Positions 13,978 through 25,543 of a stretch of DNA of 64,000 bases are shown in pieces; the first letter of the stretch is position 1; the number at the start of each line of letters is the position of its first letter. The stretch spans positions 434,001 to 498,000 of the forward strand of contig JBCAML010000016.1 of the NCBI GenBank assembly GCA_038503075.1, written 5' to 3'. A model generated the notes under the pieces. That model saw only the letters and a list, made by a program, of their open reading frames with translations, did no database searches and was not told the DNA's origin. Source of the DNA: Gyromitra esculenta. Taxonomy: Eukaryota; Ascomycota; Pezizomycetes; Pezizales; Discinaceae. The position numbers and the translations under genes are program-made.

Positions 13978-15262
13978 ATGCTTAAACTTCGCCGCCTCCT
14001 CCCCACAATGTCCCACAAATGCGTCCTCGCACCCATGGTTCGCACTGGCGAACTGCCCACCCGTCTCTTAGCCCTCCAGTACGGCGCCGACCTAGTCTGG
14101 GGCCCCGAAACTGTCGATAAAGCCATAATTGGCGCGACCCGAACCCTAAACCATCGCGCAAACACAATCGACTTTATTAAACCGACTGCTGGCGCTAAAG
14201 GTGATGATAAAATCATCTTCCGCACTCTTCCGGCTGTGGAGAAAGGGAAGTTGATATTTCAGCTGGGGACTGCAGATGCGGAGTTGGCGGTCCAGGCTGC
14301 GAAGGTGGTGGCGGGGGATGTGGATGGGATTGATGTTAATTCTGGGTGCCCGAAAGTATAGCCTCCCCTCCCCCTCCCCTATTAGATAGTCAGAACGGTG
14401 CTGATAGGGTGGGGTACAGCATTTTAGTATTCATGCGGGGATGGGAGCGGCTTTGCTAAGAGCGCCAGACCGTTTAGTGGCGATACTTACAGCCTTGGTT
14501 GGTGAGGTTGGAGTACCTATGGGAGTGCCGATTTCGGTTAAGATTAGGCTTCTGGAGACAGAAGGGGAGACGCTGGGGTTGGTGGCACGGTTATGTGGGA
14601 CGGGTATTGCGAGGCTTACGGTGCACTGCCGGACTATCCCTATGAGGCCAAGGGAACCTGCGGTGAGAGATATGTTGAGAGCAACTGCGGATATTTGTCG
14701 GGAGCATGGGGTCGAGGTGTTTGCAAATGGGGATGTGGACTCAAGAGAGCATGCACTGGAGTTATGTAAGGAGTATGGGGTCGACGGCTGCATGATCGCG
14801 AGGGCGGCAGAGACGAACATGAGTGTGTTCCGTCCGGAGGGTGCATTGCCGTGGAAGGAGGTTGCGGAGGAGTTTCTGAAGACGGCGGTGAGGGTTGAGA
14901 GCCATTTTACGAATACGAAATTTTGTCTAGGGCGGGTTATTCCGGGAAAAAGCGAAGTCTACTCAAAGGTGAGCAGGAGCAAGACGCATGAGCAGATCTG
15001 CGAGGCGCTGGGAGTGGCATATGAACCACCAGTTGTAATTGAGACAAGAGAGGGAGTAGGGGAGAAGAGGGAGAAGGTGGGGAGCAAGGCGGTAGAGAAG
15101 GCAAAGACGTTGTCAGACACCGTTAGGGCTGCCAGTGGAGGCGCAGCGCCGCTGAAGGGCGGGAAAAAGAACTCTGTACGCGGAGTTGGTTCAGGGACAG
15201 ATATGGCGGGGACTGGGATAATTGCGGAAATGGAGACACAACAGGCTACCGCGATGGTATAA
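13978..15262 (+). CDS. SMM1: tRNA-dihydrouridine(20) synthase, Dus2 type
   Basis: FMN enzyme that reduces U20 in the D-loop of cytoplasmic tRNAs with NADPH. Two exons, 13978-14355 and 14420-15262 (phase 0), give 406 residues. Seen: the Dus2-type start of the TIM barrel (LAPMVRTGELPTRLLALQYGAD), the active-site motif NSGCPK with the presumed catalytic Cys at residue 124, HAGMGAALL right after the intron, the tRNA/FMN segment GIARLTVHCRT, and GVEVFANGDV. The intron lies immediately after the catalytic motif. The C-terminal tail (from about residue 345) is Lys/Gly-rich and poorly conserved; there is no double-stranded-RNA-binding domain, as usual outside animals. Most family members have NMGCPK; here the Met is Ser. 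Assignment to Dus2 over Dus1/3/4 rests on the PMVR-x-LP-RLLAL-YGAD start. Confidence 0.88.
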
Positions 15263-16069
15263 GCCCGTAGGGGGTAATATTTGTAACATAGATCGTTATC
15301 ATTTTGACAGGCGAATACATGTAGATTTCGGCGTTTAGTCAATGCAGGCCATGAGGGATTACAATGGCAATAAAAGTTAAGCTTCAAGATATTTACAAAG
15401 GGTTTAGTTTCGCGTACTCTCGTATTCGACATTAATTACGGCGGATGTTGGGCCAGCATCCGTCTTACAGCGTCCGTCCCTGATTCCCAGTTCCTGTTTT
15501 CCCTCCGTTTAAGACGTCATAACCAAGTACAGCGAACAGTTCCCCTCTTTCATGCTTTATGATCTTCTTGTCTGGGGTTTTTTTTGTTGACTGATCACGA
15601 TATAAATCGGAGCGAGTGAGTGGGGATGAAGCGGTGAGCAGACGGAGTCCATTAGTTGCGTGATGAGTCATTGGGGGGCAGCTATGATAAAGGCGGGGCA
15701 TCCCAATCGCTAGCAGTCAAGCAACCAGCCAGAGCAAGCAGCCAGCCATCAGCCAGCCAGAGCCACCAGCCAGCCAAACTGTTGCAGTCTGCAGTATCCA
15801 CCCACCCACCAGTCAGTCAGTCCCCAGCAACCAACGTCATTCTCAACTCTATTTCTTTTCCATATTTCCTGTCCCCCGCTATTTCCAAGTCTCCCCGCCG
15901 CCACCCATTGGCCTTTTTCTCTTTCTTTTCATCTCGCCTCGCCTCCTCATCTCACACCTCACCCACCCAACTTGACCCTCAGTCCAACAACCTGCCCAGG
16001 GTATTAAATTAAATTAAATACACAAACTATATCCCCTCCCGAGTTAATCTCGGAATAAACAAATAAACC
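15263..16069 (+). promoter_or_regulatory. LEU4 upstream region
   Basis: Between the DUS2 stop and the LEU4 start. It holds a TGAGTCA box (entered separately), GACGTCAT at 15513-15520, a CAGC/CAGCCAG-rich microsatellite at about 15718-15780, and long pyrimidine tracts at 15840-15970 typical of strong fungal promoters and leaders. Confidence 0.5.
15663..15671. promoter_or_regulatory. Gcn4/CPC1-type site (ATGAGTCAT)
   Basis: Perfect palindromic ATGAGTCAT about 400 bp upstream of the LEU4 start codon. This is the consensus of the bZIP activators of general amino-acid control (Gcn4 in yeast, CPC1/CpcA in moulds), which are known to control leucine biosynthetic genes. Function here is inferred from sequence and position only. 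Confidence 0.65.
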
Positions 16070-18130
16070 ATGCCTATGTGCGTACAAGCCATATTCCAGT
16101 CTCTTGCAGTAATTAAAGCTAACACCACTGAATTGCACAGGCTCAAAGACCCTTCGACAAAATACAGACCGTTCCCGCCGGTAAATCTACCAGACAGGCA
16201 ATGGCCCTCGAAAACTATCACAAAGGCGCCCCGATGGCTGTCTACAGATCTCCGAGACGGTAATCAGTCTTTGGTTGACCCCATGGTATTTTTCCCTCTG
16301 AAATATCATTTCTCGGGCTCCAATTCCTAACGAAGCTTAAAACAGGATGTTGACCAAAAATGGCGCATGTTCCAAATGCTTGCCGAAATTGGATACAAGG
16401 AAATCGAAGTCTCTTTTCCCTCTGCTTCGCAAACAGACTTCGACTTCACTCGACGCCTGATCGAGACCCCCGGCGCAGTCCCAGACGACGTGTGGGTTCA
16501 GGTTCTCTCTCCCTGCCGTGAGGACTTCATCAAGCGCACCATCGAGTCTCTAAAGGGCGCAAAGAAGGCCATCGTCCATCTTTACCTTGCTACCTCAGAA
16601 TGTTTCCGCCGGATCGTCTTCGGCATGACCGAAGAGCAATCCCTTGAGCTCGCCGTACGCTGCACCAAGCTCGTCCGCTCTCTGACTAAAGACAACCCGG
16701 AAGCACAGGGGACTGAATGGGCCTACGAATTCTCCCCCGAAACATTCTCCGACACCAGCCTTGAATTCGCCGTTCACATCTGCGAGGCCGTCAAAGCCGC
16801 CTGGGAACCCACCGAAGCAAACCCAATCATCTTCAACCTCCCCGCCACAGTCGAAATGTCAACCCCCAACGTCTACGCCGACCAAATCGAATACTTCGCT
16901 CGCAATATTACCGAGCGCGAAAAAATCTGCATCTCCCTCCACCCCCACAACGACCGTGGCTGCGCCACCGCCGCCGCCGAACTCGCCCAAATGGCCGGAG
17001 CGGACCGAGTCGAAGGCTGCCTCTTCGGCCATGGCGAACGTACTGGTAACGTCGACCTCGTCACCCTCGCTCTCAATCTCTACACGCAGGGCATCCACCC
17101 CAACATCGACTTCTCAGACATTACCTCCGTCATCAACACCGTCGAGGACTGCACCAAGATTCCCGTGCACCCGCGCGCACCCTACGGCGGCCAACTCGTC
17201 GTATGCGCCTTCTCCGGCTCGCACCAAGACGCTATCAAGAAGGGCTTCAAGGTCCGAGCAGACGCAGGCCACGGCAACGAGGGCCCTTGGCAGCTCCCAT
17301 ACCTCCCTCTCGACCCCGCCGATATCGGCCGTACCTACGAGGCCGTCATCCGCGTCAACTCCCAATCTGGCAAGGGCGGCGTTGCGTGGATCATCCAGCG
17401 CTCCCTCGAGCTGGACCTGCCCCGCGGCCTCCAAATCGCGTTCTCGAAAATCGTACAAAAGCGCGCAGACGAGTCCTCGCGCGAGCTCACGGCACGCGAG
17501 ATCCAGAAATTATTCGAGGAGGAGTATCACCTTACTTCGCCGCCACGTATCAGTCTCGTGGATTACGAGTTCTCGACGGACCGCAGTGCGTCGCCGGTGC
17601 CGGGGCTCGGGAAGGGTGCGGGTGCGCGCAGGGTGTTTGAGGGAGTTATTCATATGGACGGGAGGGATCATACGATCAAGGGTATGGGCAACGGACCTAT
17701 CTCGTCCTTAGCGAATGCGCTGAAGTCGGTTGGTGTGGATCTGGACGTGAGGGATTATAAGGAACATGCCATTGGACAAGGGAGGGAGGTTAAGGCTGCG
17801 ACGTTCATCGAGTGTGTGGTTGCTGGTAGTTCCGGGAAGCAGACGGTTTGGGGGGTGGGTATTCATGAGGATGCGGCCCAGGCGAGTTTAATAGCGGTCT
17901 TAGGGGCTGCTAGTAAGGTGAGTTTCTATCTCTCTTGGTGCGTCGTAGAGGCAGGTGGTTGTGCAGATGGCTAACGTGCTGTGCAGTTGGTGTCGAGTCG
18001 TCCTGGCACTCCGTTGCCATTCGTGAGGAAGGAAAGTCTGGAACCGGCGAAGTCAGGTCTGGGAAGAGAGGTTAAAATCAATATCAATGGGCTGGAGCAA
18101 CAGGCGGCGAATGGTGCGAATGGGATTTAG
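16070..18130 (+). CDS. LEU4: 2-isopropylmalate synthase
   Basis: First committed step of leucine synthesis: acetyl-CoA plus 2-oxoisovalerate to 2-isopropylmalate. Exons 16070-16077 (only 8 nt), 16141-16285, 16346-17917 and 17987-18130 give 622 residues. The tiny first exon encodes MP plus two bases of the next codon and joins through GTGCGT...CACAG to give [14 protein letters not shown], the form expected in the family. Seen: the catalytic motif DLRDGNQSL (Arg41, Asp42), metal-binding HPHND (His at about 250 and 252), SQSGKGG, and the C-terminal LeuA regulatory domain (about 470-622), where leucine feedback acts in homologues. No long mitochondrial presequence precedes MPM, unlike the long yeast form, so a cytosolic protein or an unseen alternative start are both possible. 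Confidence 0.95.
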
Positions 18131-19786
18131 GGTTGTTGATAGCAGTTTTTTCGTTCTGTTCTTTGATTTTGGATTTGGATTTGGGTTGGTGCTTTTTCTT
18201 TCTTTTTAAAAAGGGCTATGGCCAGTGTAACTTATCGGTTGACTTGATACGTTGGCTGAGGATGACATACAGAAAATTGGGTGAAAATTAGTTATGAATG
18301 CTAGTGTATGTTGGAGGCGGTGATGGGGAAGCTGGGGAAAACGGGGAATGTAAAAGTTTTTGATTTTGATTCGAGTTGTATGAAGACGTAAATCTTGGAT
18401 GTGGGCTGTGCATACTATATCAACTTTGGTTTCTATGGCTTTGGAGTGTCGCAGATGCTAGACGGTTGATCATGGCGGCTGGTGGAAGTTGGTAGCCGTG
18501 CGAGTGATACTGTATGATCAAATTTTAGTTTGGGTGTTTCCAGGTTGCTGTGCTTGGGTCGCCGCTTAGACTTTGCTGCTGTGGGTGTTGGATATAGATC
18601 AAGACATATAGAATCGAGTGCAAGGGCGAAGTGGCTATCGTTAATTCTGTTTGGGTTGTGGTTAAAACTTAGAACCGCATTGCAGTTGTTAATTCCACCA
18701 GCAACGTAACGAAGCCAACAGTATGTTCAGTAATGGTAAAGTGTAATATGCATGCTCTCCTTATCTACGCAACGCTGTTAGTTTCAGAATTCAGTATTCC
18801 TATTCTTCTACATTTACTATCACCATCATAACTTATCGCTTGCAACTGAGTAGAAGGAGCTGCAGTTGAAATAGTTCTAAACCCTTAGTGATGATTTGAT
18901 TAAGTTTGTATTTCCGGGCCATGTATGCGTGTGGTTGTGACAATTTCTAGAGTCAAGTTGAAATCTATAAAGCAACGATCGCTGTCTGCCACAGATGCCA
19001 CAGATGCACCATCAACCCCGCCCATAGGCAGGCACTGTGTCGTAAACTGTTCGTCTACCATACCAACCTAGGCTTAGACGAAGATGTCGTGGAAAAATTA
19101 AACAATAGATGCAATAAATTTCTTGGTAACTTTAATTCAGGTTGGCCGAAGATACTGTTAGATAACCTTAGTTGAGCCGCAAGTCTTGGCGATATTTTTT
19201 CCGGTATTGCAACCTTGGTGGACGAGTTATTGCCTTGACTCACACCAATTACGGTGGGCCTGAGTGTTTGAATCTATGTACAGACACACGATGCGATATG
19301 CTGTTCAAGAGATTAACCTCCTCGTGGTCGCCATAGGGGCCAAGGTAACATAGTATGGGGCCGGAAATTACATTCCGCGTAGATTCCCAAACGATAAAGT
19401 TGCAGCATGGCCGGCCAGATTAGTCCAGTACGATATGGCCGTGTCTTGATAATCAAGAGTCTTGTCTCTTACGAGTTGCAATAGCAAACGAGATGGGTTG
19501 ACAATTAGATTGCTGCACGCGGTCAATGGGCGGGGCAGGCAGGGGCTTTGGCTGCATGGCGTGGACAGGGTTCACTGATTGCACCATCCGCCCAAGCTAA
19601 AAAGGAGGGTCCTCTCCAGCCAATTTTTTTCTTTCTCCACCTTCTCTTCATCTGCTAGCAGCAACCCTCATCCCAAACCTCCCTCCTCATTCTAAATACT
19701 GTTGAAAATACAAGGACAAGCAGCAGCACCGCTTCTCTGCAAAACTTCATCATTTAATCTACCCCCAAATTAAACCTTCACTCACA
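18131..19786. other. Intergenic LEU4-SAM synthetase
   Basis: LEU4 terminator side and SAM synthetase promoter. The last 180 bp before the ATG are pyrimidine-rich (TTTTTTTCTTTCTCC), as in highly expressed fungal genes. No ORF or RNA gene recognised. Confidence 0.5.
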
Positions 19787-21215
19787 ATGGTTCACGCTAC
19801 TGGAACTTTCCTCTTCACCTCCGAATCCGTCGGTGAGGGGCACCCTGACAAAATCGCGTAAGTTGCTCTCTTATACACCCCCCCTTTTTTTGCACACGAA
19901 ATCTTACCCCGCTTACCTCTTCGCTTATCTCATCTGCCAATTCCAATGCTTACAATTGCACAGTGATCAGGTCTCCGATGCCGTCCTCGACGCCTGCTTA
20001 GCTGAGGACCCTCTCTCCAAGGTTGCTTGCGAGACTGCCACCAAGACTGGTATGATCATGGTCTTTGGTGAAATCACCACAAGTGCCAGACTCGACTACC
20101 AGAAGATTATCCGTGGTGCCATCAAGGAGATCGGGTACGATGACTCCAACAAGGGCTTTGACTACAAGACCTGCAACGTCTTGGTCGCCATTGAGCAACA
20201 GTCTAAAGACATTGCTCAGGGGCTCCATTACGAGAAGGCTCTTGAGGAGCTCGGTGCTGGTGATCAGGGTATCATGTTCGGATACGCTACCGACGAGACT
20301 CCTCAACTCCTCCCCCTTACCGTCGTTCTTGCCCACAAGCTGAACGCCGATATGGCTGCTGCCCGCCGTGACGGTTCTCTGGCTTGGCTTCGACCCGATA
20401 CCAAGACTCAGGTTACTGTCGAATATGAACATGACAACGGCGCCGTCATCCCCAAACGTGTTGACACTGTTGTCGTCTCTGCTCAGCACTCTGAGGACAT
20501 CAGCACCGAAGAGCTGAGGAAGGAGATCTTGGAAAAGATCGTCAAGAAGTCTATCCCTGCCAAGTACCTCGATGACAAAACCGTCTACCATGTAAGACTA
20601 CAATTTCCGTTCTCTGGATTAGTACATTGCTAATACAACTAAGATTCAACCCTCTGGCCAATTCATCATTGGCGGTCCCCAGGGTGACGCCGGTCTGACC
20701 GGAAGAAAGATCATTGTTGACACCTATGGTGGTTGGGGTGCTCACGGTGGTGGTGCTTTCTCCGGAAAGGATTTCTCCAAGGTCGATCGTTCTGCTGCCT
20801 ACGTCGCTCGCTGGATCGCCAAGTCCTTGGTCGCTGCTGGCCTTGCCCGCCGTGCCCTTGTCCAGCTCTCCTACGCTATTGGTGTTGCCGAACCCCTCTC
20901 TATCTTTGTATGTGACTAATTTCATGAAACAGCCCAGAGAACATCTGCTAACAGTCGCTTAGGTGGACTCCTACGGCACATCTGAGAAGTCCAGTGACGA
21001 GTTAGTTGCCATCATCCGCAAGAACTTTGACTTGAGACCTGGTGTCATTGTCAAGGAGCTTGATTTGGCCAAGCCCATCTATTACCAGACTGCAAAGAAC
21101 GGTATGTCCGCCTTAAGTACTATGACCTAGAGATCTTATTTCTAATATTCATAATTTAGGTCACTTCACCAACCAGGACTTCTCCTGGGAGAAGCCCAAG
21201 AAGCTTCAGTTCTAG
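19787..21215 (+). CDS. SAM2: S-adenosylmethionine synthetase
   Basis: Makes S-adenosylmethionine from methionine and ATP in the cytosol. Five exons close in frame: 19787-19857, 19964-20591, 20644-20907, 20963-21101, 21160-21215; 385 residues, the usual length. Motifs in order: GEGHPDK (ATP-binding His19), [12 protein letters not shown] (first family signature), [19 protein letters not shown] (second signature, P-loop-like), and the end [14 protein letters not shown]. The frame is accidentally open through intron 1, so a naive call would start wrongly at 19833; the real start is ATG 19787 with the conserved [20 protein letters not shown]. Codon use is strongly biased to C-ending codons, which fits high expression. 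The symbol follows yeast, where SAM1 and SAM2 are duplicates. Confidence 0.96.
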
Positions 21216-22366
21216 ATTATCTAATCTATCACAGCTTCTAATGTTTTTCCTTTCTTATCATTTCTTTTGGTTTTCCTTTTCCTATTGGGCCTCTAGTATT
21301 CAAGTTCAACATTTGGCTACTAATTCATGAGGTTTGGGGTATTTAACGACCATTTTCCGGTATGTAGAGTGGGTTGGTTGGGGTGGGAACGGGTACAGGC
21401 GTTTTTCAACAAGATAAAATCTGGGTAAATCGGGGGGCGTGTCATTCAACATTTAAAAAGTGGGTTTTGGGATCACTTTGTATCGGCGCAGCGCGGGTCA
21501 ATTTCAACCTTTCTCGTGTCTGTTTTTGTTTGGGCTTTTAGTATTTTTGGCAAGCATGTGCTGTTTCTTCTGTTCAATCGTAATACTTGTGTAGCCGAAT
21601 AGAACAGTAAATTTGTCATAAGCAACTCTTGACGTGTCCTTTCATTTTGTGACGTCCAATCAATCTAAGGTTATGAGATCTCTTCAGAACATTGTTTCGA
21701 AGGGCTAAAGCTAACCTGTGGTCATATAATATCACTCGGCGCTGGAATATGCATATGCATGGAGCGAAAATAGTGGAGCAGGAAGCATCTAGTGATGGAA
21801 AATAAAGGCTTCTGCTGTATATATAGAGCACGATACAGCGCAACTATTGGACAAACGCCATAACTTCTGTTGCATGCGATATTCTTGCACTCGTAAATAA
21901 CGAAACTGTGATTTAACAAAAAAAAATGCAGCTATTGAATAATTAGTCGCGTCACCAATTATATTCAACTAATATTCTAAAATACGCGATCGCAGGGAGT
22001 TGCAGATAGTTCGCTTGCTTATAGTTTTCTAAAACAGGTTGCGTACCCGTACTTATAGAGTCCCTCGTATTTTATCTGCTCGGAGATTCTCCCTCCTGAT
22101 CCTCGCCTCTGCAGCCAAGCCGCAAAGCCGTATTACATGTAACTCCCACAAAACCTCCGCTGTATAAGGAATGGATCCGCTTGGCAGTTTCAGCGGGTAG
22201 TGTAGGAGCAATAGTATCGTCTAGATGCCCTCATTATATCCTATAGAGCTCGCTCGTTCGTCTTCTTTCTTTTCCCCATCCTCCCCTCAACAACCACCAC
22301 AACTTATCTCGTATCTCGCATCAGAACAAAAGTCATAACCTCATCCACTCGGTCGATAACTTTATA
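21216..22366. other. Intergenic between SAM synthetase and the Ala/Pro-rich gene
   Basis: SAM synthetase 3' flank, then about 250 bp of promoter-like sequence with a TATATAG-like string (21819) and CT-rich leader at 22255-22300. No gene recognised. Confidence 0.45.
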
Positions 22367-22885
22367 ATGGGTGACGGGAGAGTTTACTACTACGGCAGCA
22401 ATGTCTGGACTTCTTGGAAGCCCCAGACACCTGCTCCACCGACTCCGCAAACAGGTATTTGGGTTGCTGTCGATGTCTCTGTCTCTAGTAACCCTGCCGT
22501 GCCAGCACCAGCTCCTCCTCCTGCCCCGGCTTCACTTGTCTGGACCTATCCTCGGTATTTGCCTAATGCAGCTGCGGTAGTTGCTGAGCCTGCTCCTGCT
22601 CCTGCTCCCGCTCCTGCTCCCGCTCCCGGAAAATGGGTTCCTTTATTTCCTACCGCTCCCGAGCCAGCACCCGCTGCTCCCACCGCTCCCCTTTATGGGT
22701 GGATTCCTTGCTACGCCCCGGCTTCTACTCCTGCTCCGACCCCTACTCCTGCTCCAGCCTCTGCTCCAGCCTCTGCTCCAGCTCCGGCCTCTGCTCCAGC
22801 TCTAGCCTCTGCTCCGGCTCCGGCTCCGGCTCATTGTTGTAGCAATTCCAACTACAGCTACAGCTACAGCTACAGTAGCAGGTAA
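22367..22885 (+). CDS. Ala/Pro-rich low-complexity protein, unknown function
   Basis: Single-exon ORF of 172 residues; not recognised. The N-terminus is MGDGRVYYYGSNVWTSWKPQ. Then come Pro/Ala blocks built from (AP)n and (APAS)n, separated by short aromatic segments (IWVAVDV, LVWTYPRYLP, GKWVPLFP, YGWIPCYAP), a pair of Cys (HCCSN), and a tail of alternating Tyr-Ser (YSYSYSYS). There is no signal peptide or membrane span. The regular Trp-containing spacers look designed rather than random, but the GCTCC repeat DNA is slippery and the length may vary between strains. A CT-rich leader and a start with AATGGG context support expression. It could be a wall-associated or intrinsically disordered protein; I cannot tell. 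Confidence 0.55.
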   Translation: MGDGRVYYYGSNVWTSWKPQTPAPPTPQTGIWVAVDVSVSSNPAVPAPAPPPAPASLVWTYPRYLPNAAAVVAEPAPAPAPAPAPAPGKWVPLFPTAPEPAPAAPTAPLYGWIPCYAPASTPAPTPTPAPASAPASAPAPASAPALASAPAPAPAHCCSNSNYSYSYSYSSR

Positions 22886-23505
22886 ACTGTCGACAGAGAC
22901 ACTACAACGACTGTATTCAGATTCAAATATACACAAGTGTTGGGCGTATTAGGTATTCTATTGGCAAGGTAAATTTCTTCCTCCGTATAATTTAGATTAG
23001 CTAACACGGTTAGGTGGTCCTTTTGTTTTTTGAGGAGCGGTACTTGTTTTTCTTTTAGCTACTAGGCATAAAACTATGGTGAGATTACACAAATATTATG
23101 TCTCGAAAGGATGCCCTAAAGTTTGGAGAACTATGGAGGTATCTTGATGGGGGTTTGATTGGTACTCTGTAGCTTTACTACATGCACCTGTATAAATAAG
23201 GGTTAGAATCACGGCTGAAATTAAAAATCTCGCTGGATACATGGCCTTCTTGTGCTTTCTAGGGCTACAAACGTAATGAATTGGTGATGCTAGCCCACCG
23301 CAATGCTGTGGTAGAACGAGTCAGATTCGGTGCAACAGTCAGATCTTATCTTATCTCGATAATCTTTGGGAGTGTGGCTTGGCGGCGTACCGACCCTCGA
23401 AAAATAAACCCCCGCAGCTCCCCTCCAGTGTTACCAAACCGTCCGGATTTCCACCATCAAAGTACACCCAGACCAAACGATAATATTAATCCCACCGAAG
23501 CCACA
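22886..23505. other. CCT4 upstream region
   Basis: Intergenic, no ORF recognised. The frame entering CCT4 is open from 23281, but the conserved chaperonin sequence only begins at 23506. Confidence 0.45.
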
Positions 23506-25543
23506 ATGTCGTCAACAGCAGGCCCATACAGGGCGACCTCGAGTCTGAAGGAGAAGCCGATGGCGGTACGGACAGCAAATATCATTGCTGCCAGAGGTAC
23601 GAGGAACTTGTGTAATCGTGATGAGGCTCTGGACTGATTAGTGGGGGTTTTTGAATTATAGCTGTGGCCGACGCTATCAGGGTATGATAGTTTCGTATAC
23701 CTTCAAGATAAGTTCGTATTTGATGCTTATGTTTACGGGGTGAGATAGACTTCGCTAGGACCCAGAGGGATGGACAAGATGATTCAGAACGGAAAGGGAC
23801 ACACTTTGATCACCAATGATGGCCATACAATCCTGAAGGATATGGCCGTAATGCATCCGGCTGCGAAGATGGTATGAATGTGTTGCTTGGACTCTAGGAT
23901 AGGGTCATTGTGCTGATTGCAACGGTGGAGTGTCTAGTTGGTGGATCTGTCAGCTGCACAGGATGTCGAGGCCGGTGATGGTACAACTTCGGTGGTTGTT
24001 ATTGCTGGTAGCTTGTTGGGTGCAGCACAGAAGCTACTTTCGAAAGGTAACTTATGGGAGAAATGGTGATTATTTTGGCCTTTACGAGCATCTAACGGTT
24101 GCAGGTATTCATCCTACCATCATCGCCGAATCCTTCCAAAGGGCTGCAGCGAAATCTGTCGAAATCCTTACAGACATGTCCACCCCTGTGGCTCTCACCG
24201 ATCGGCAATCACTCCTCCAAGCCGCTAGCACCTCGCTGTCTAGTAAGATCGTTTCTCAATACTCCTCGCTTCTCGGCCCCATGGCAGTTGATGCCGTGCT
24301 GCGAGTTATCAACCCTGCTACCGCCGAGAACGTTGACCTCAACAATATCCGTATCGTGAAGAAAGTTGGAGGAACTATTGACGACACGGAGCTTGTGGAT
24401 GGTTTGGTTTTGACACAAAATGTTATCAAGGGTTCAGGAGGGCCGGCCAGGATGGAGAAAGCTAGGATTGGATTTATTCAGTTCCAGCTGTCACCGCCGA
24501 AACCTGATGTCAGTAATACCTCCGGTTAGATCTTGAAGATATGATTCTGACAAGATATTCGACCTTCACAGATGGAGAACCAGATTGTCGTCAATGATTA
24601 CCGCCAGATGGACAAGATTCTGAAGGAAGAGCGAACTTACTTGCTCAACATGTGCAAGAAGATCAAGAAAGCCAAGTGTAACGTCTTGTTTATCCAGAAG
24701 TCAATTCTCAGGGATGCTGTCAACGATCTGTCACTGCATTTCCTTGCTAAGCTGAATATTCTTGCTATTAAGGACATTGAGCGTGATGAAGTAGAGTTTA
24801 TTTGCAAGGTTTGTTGCTTTCTCCTATAATTTCTCCTCAGTTATAGCTCGACATTCTAACACAAAACTATGAACAGAGCACCGGATGTAAACCTATTGCG
24901 GATATCGACTCATTCACAGAAGATAAGCTTGGTTCAGCAGATCTCGTTGAAGAGGTTCAATCTGCCGGAGCTCGTATCGTCAAGGTGACCGGTGTGAAGG
25001 CGGCTGGCCAAACCGTCTCTGTCCTTTGTAGAGGCGCCAACTCTATGATCCTGGATGAAGCCGAGCGCTCCTTGCATGATGCTCTTTGCGTCATCAGGTG
25101 TCTTGTTAAGAAGAAGTATATTCCCACCTTTCCTTTAATCTATTCTCTTTGTCGGATCTACGGTATTAACAGGGTTTAGGGCTCTCATCGCTGGTGGTGG
25201 CGCCCCTGAAATTGAGGTTTCGCGCGGGCTGATGAAGGCTGCCCAAACCATTGAGGGTACTGAGTCTGTATGTTGGTCCGCATTTGCGGAAGCCCTAGAA
25301 GTGATACCGACAACTCTCGCCGAGAACGCTGGTCTCAACAGTATCCGTGTCGTGACAGAGCTGAGGAATAGACATGAGAAAGGAGAGAGGAGCGCTGGTG
25401 TTAGTGTTAGGAGAGGTGCAGTTGCAAACATTATCGATGAGAATGTTTTGCAACCGTTGTTGGTGTCCACCAGCGCGATTGAGCTGGCGGCTGAAACTTG
25501 TAAGATGATTTTGAGGATAGACGATATCGCGCTTTCTCGTTAA
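23506..25543 (+). CDS. CCT4: T-complex protein 1 subunit delta (CCT delta)
   Basis: Subunit of the cytosolic TRiC/CCT ring that folds actin and tubulin using ATP. Eight exons close in frame: 23506-23596, 23662-23681, 23749-23871, 23938-24046, 24105-24508, 24572-24808, 24877-25115, 25180-25543; 528 residues, the length of the yeast protein. Exon 2 is only 20 nt. Seen: [12 protein letters not shown] and TNDGHTILK (nucleotide site), GDGTTSV with the catalytic Asp at about 92, [32 protein letters not shown], and GGGAPEIE near the C-terminal nucleotide loop. Delta identity rests on [18 protein letters not shown]-like [13 protein letters not shown], and the end ILRIDDI. Intron 5 uses a GTCAGT donor. 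Identity is secure. Confidence 0.95.

Noticed and set aside
16761..17711. 316-codon Ser/Thr-rich plus-strand ORF inside LEU4
   Set aside because: Shadow frame of LEU4, created by C-ending codons; LEU4 motifs are in the other frame.
19833..20633. ORF starting upstream of SAM synthetase exon 2
   Set aside because: Reads through intron 1 (GTAAGT...CACAG); the conserved N-terminus is encoded from 19787.
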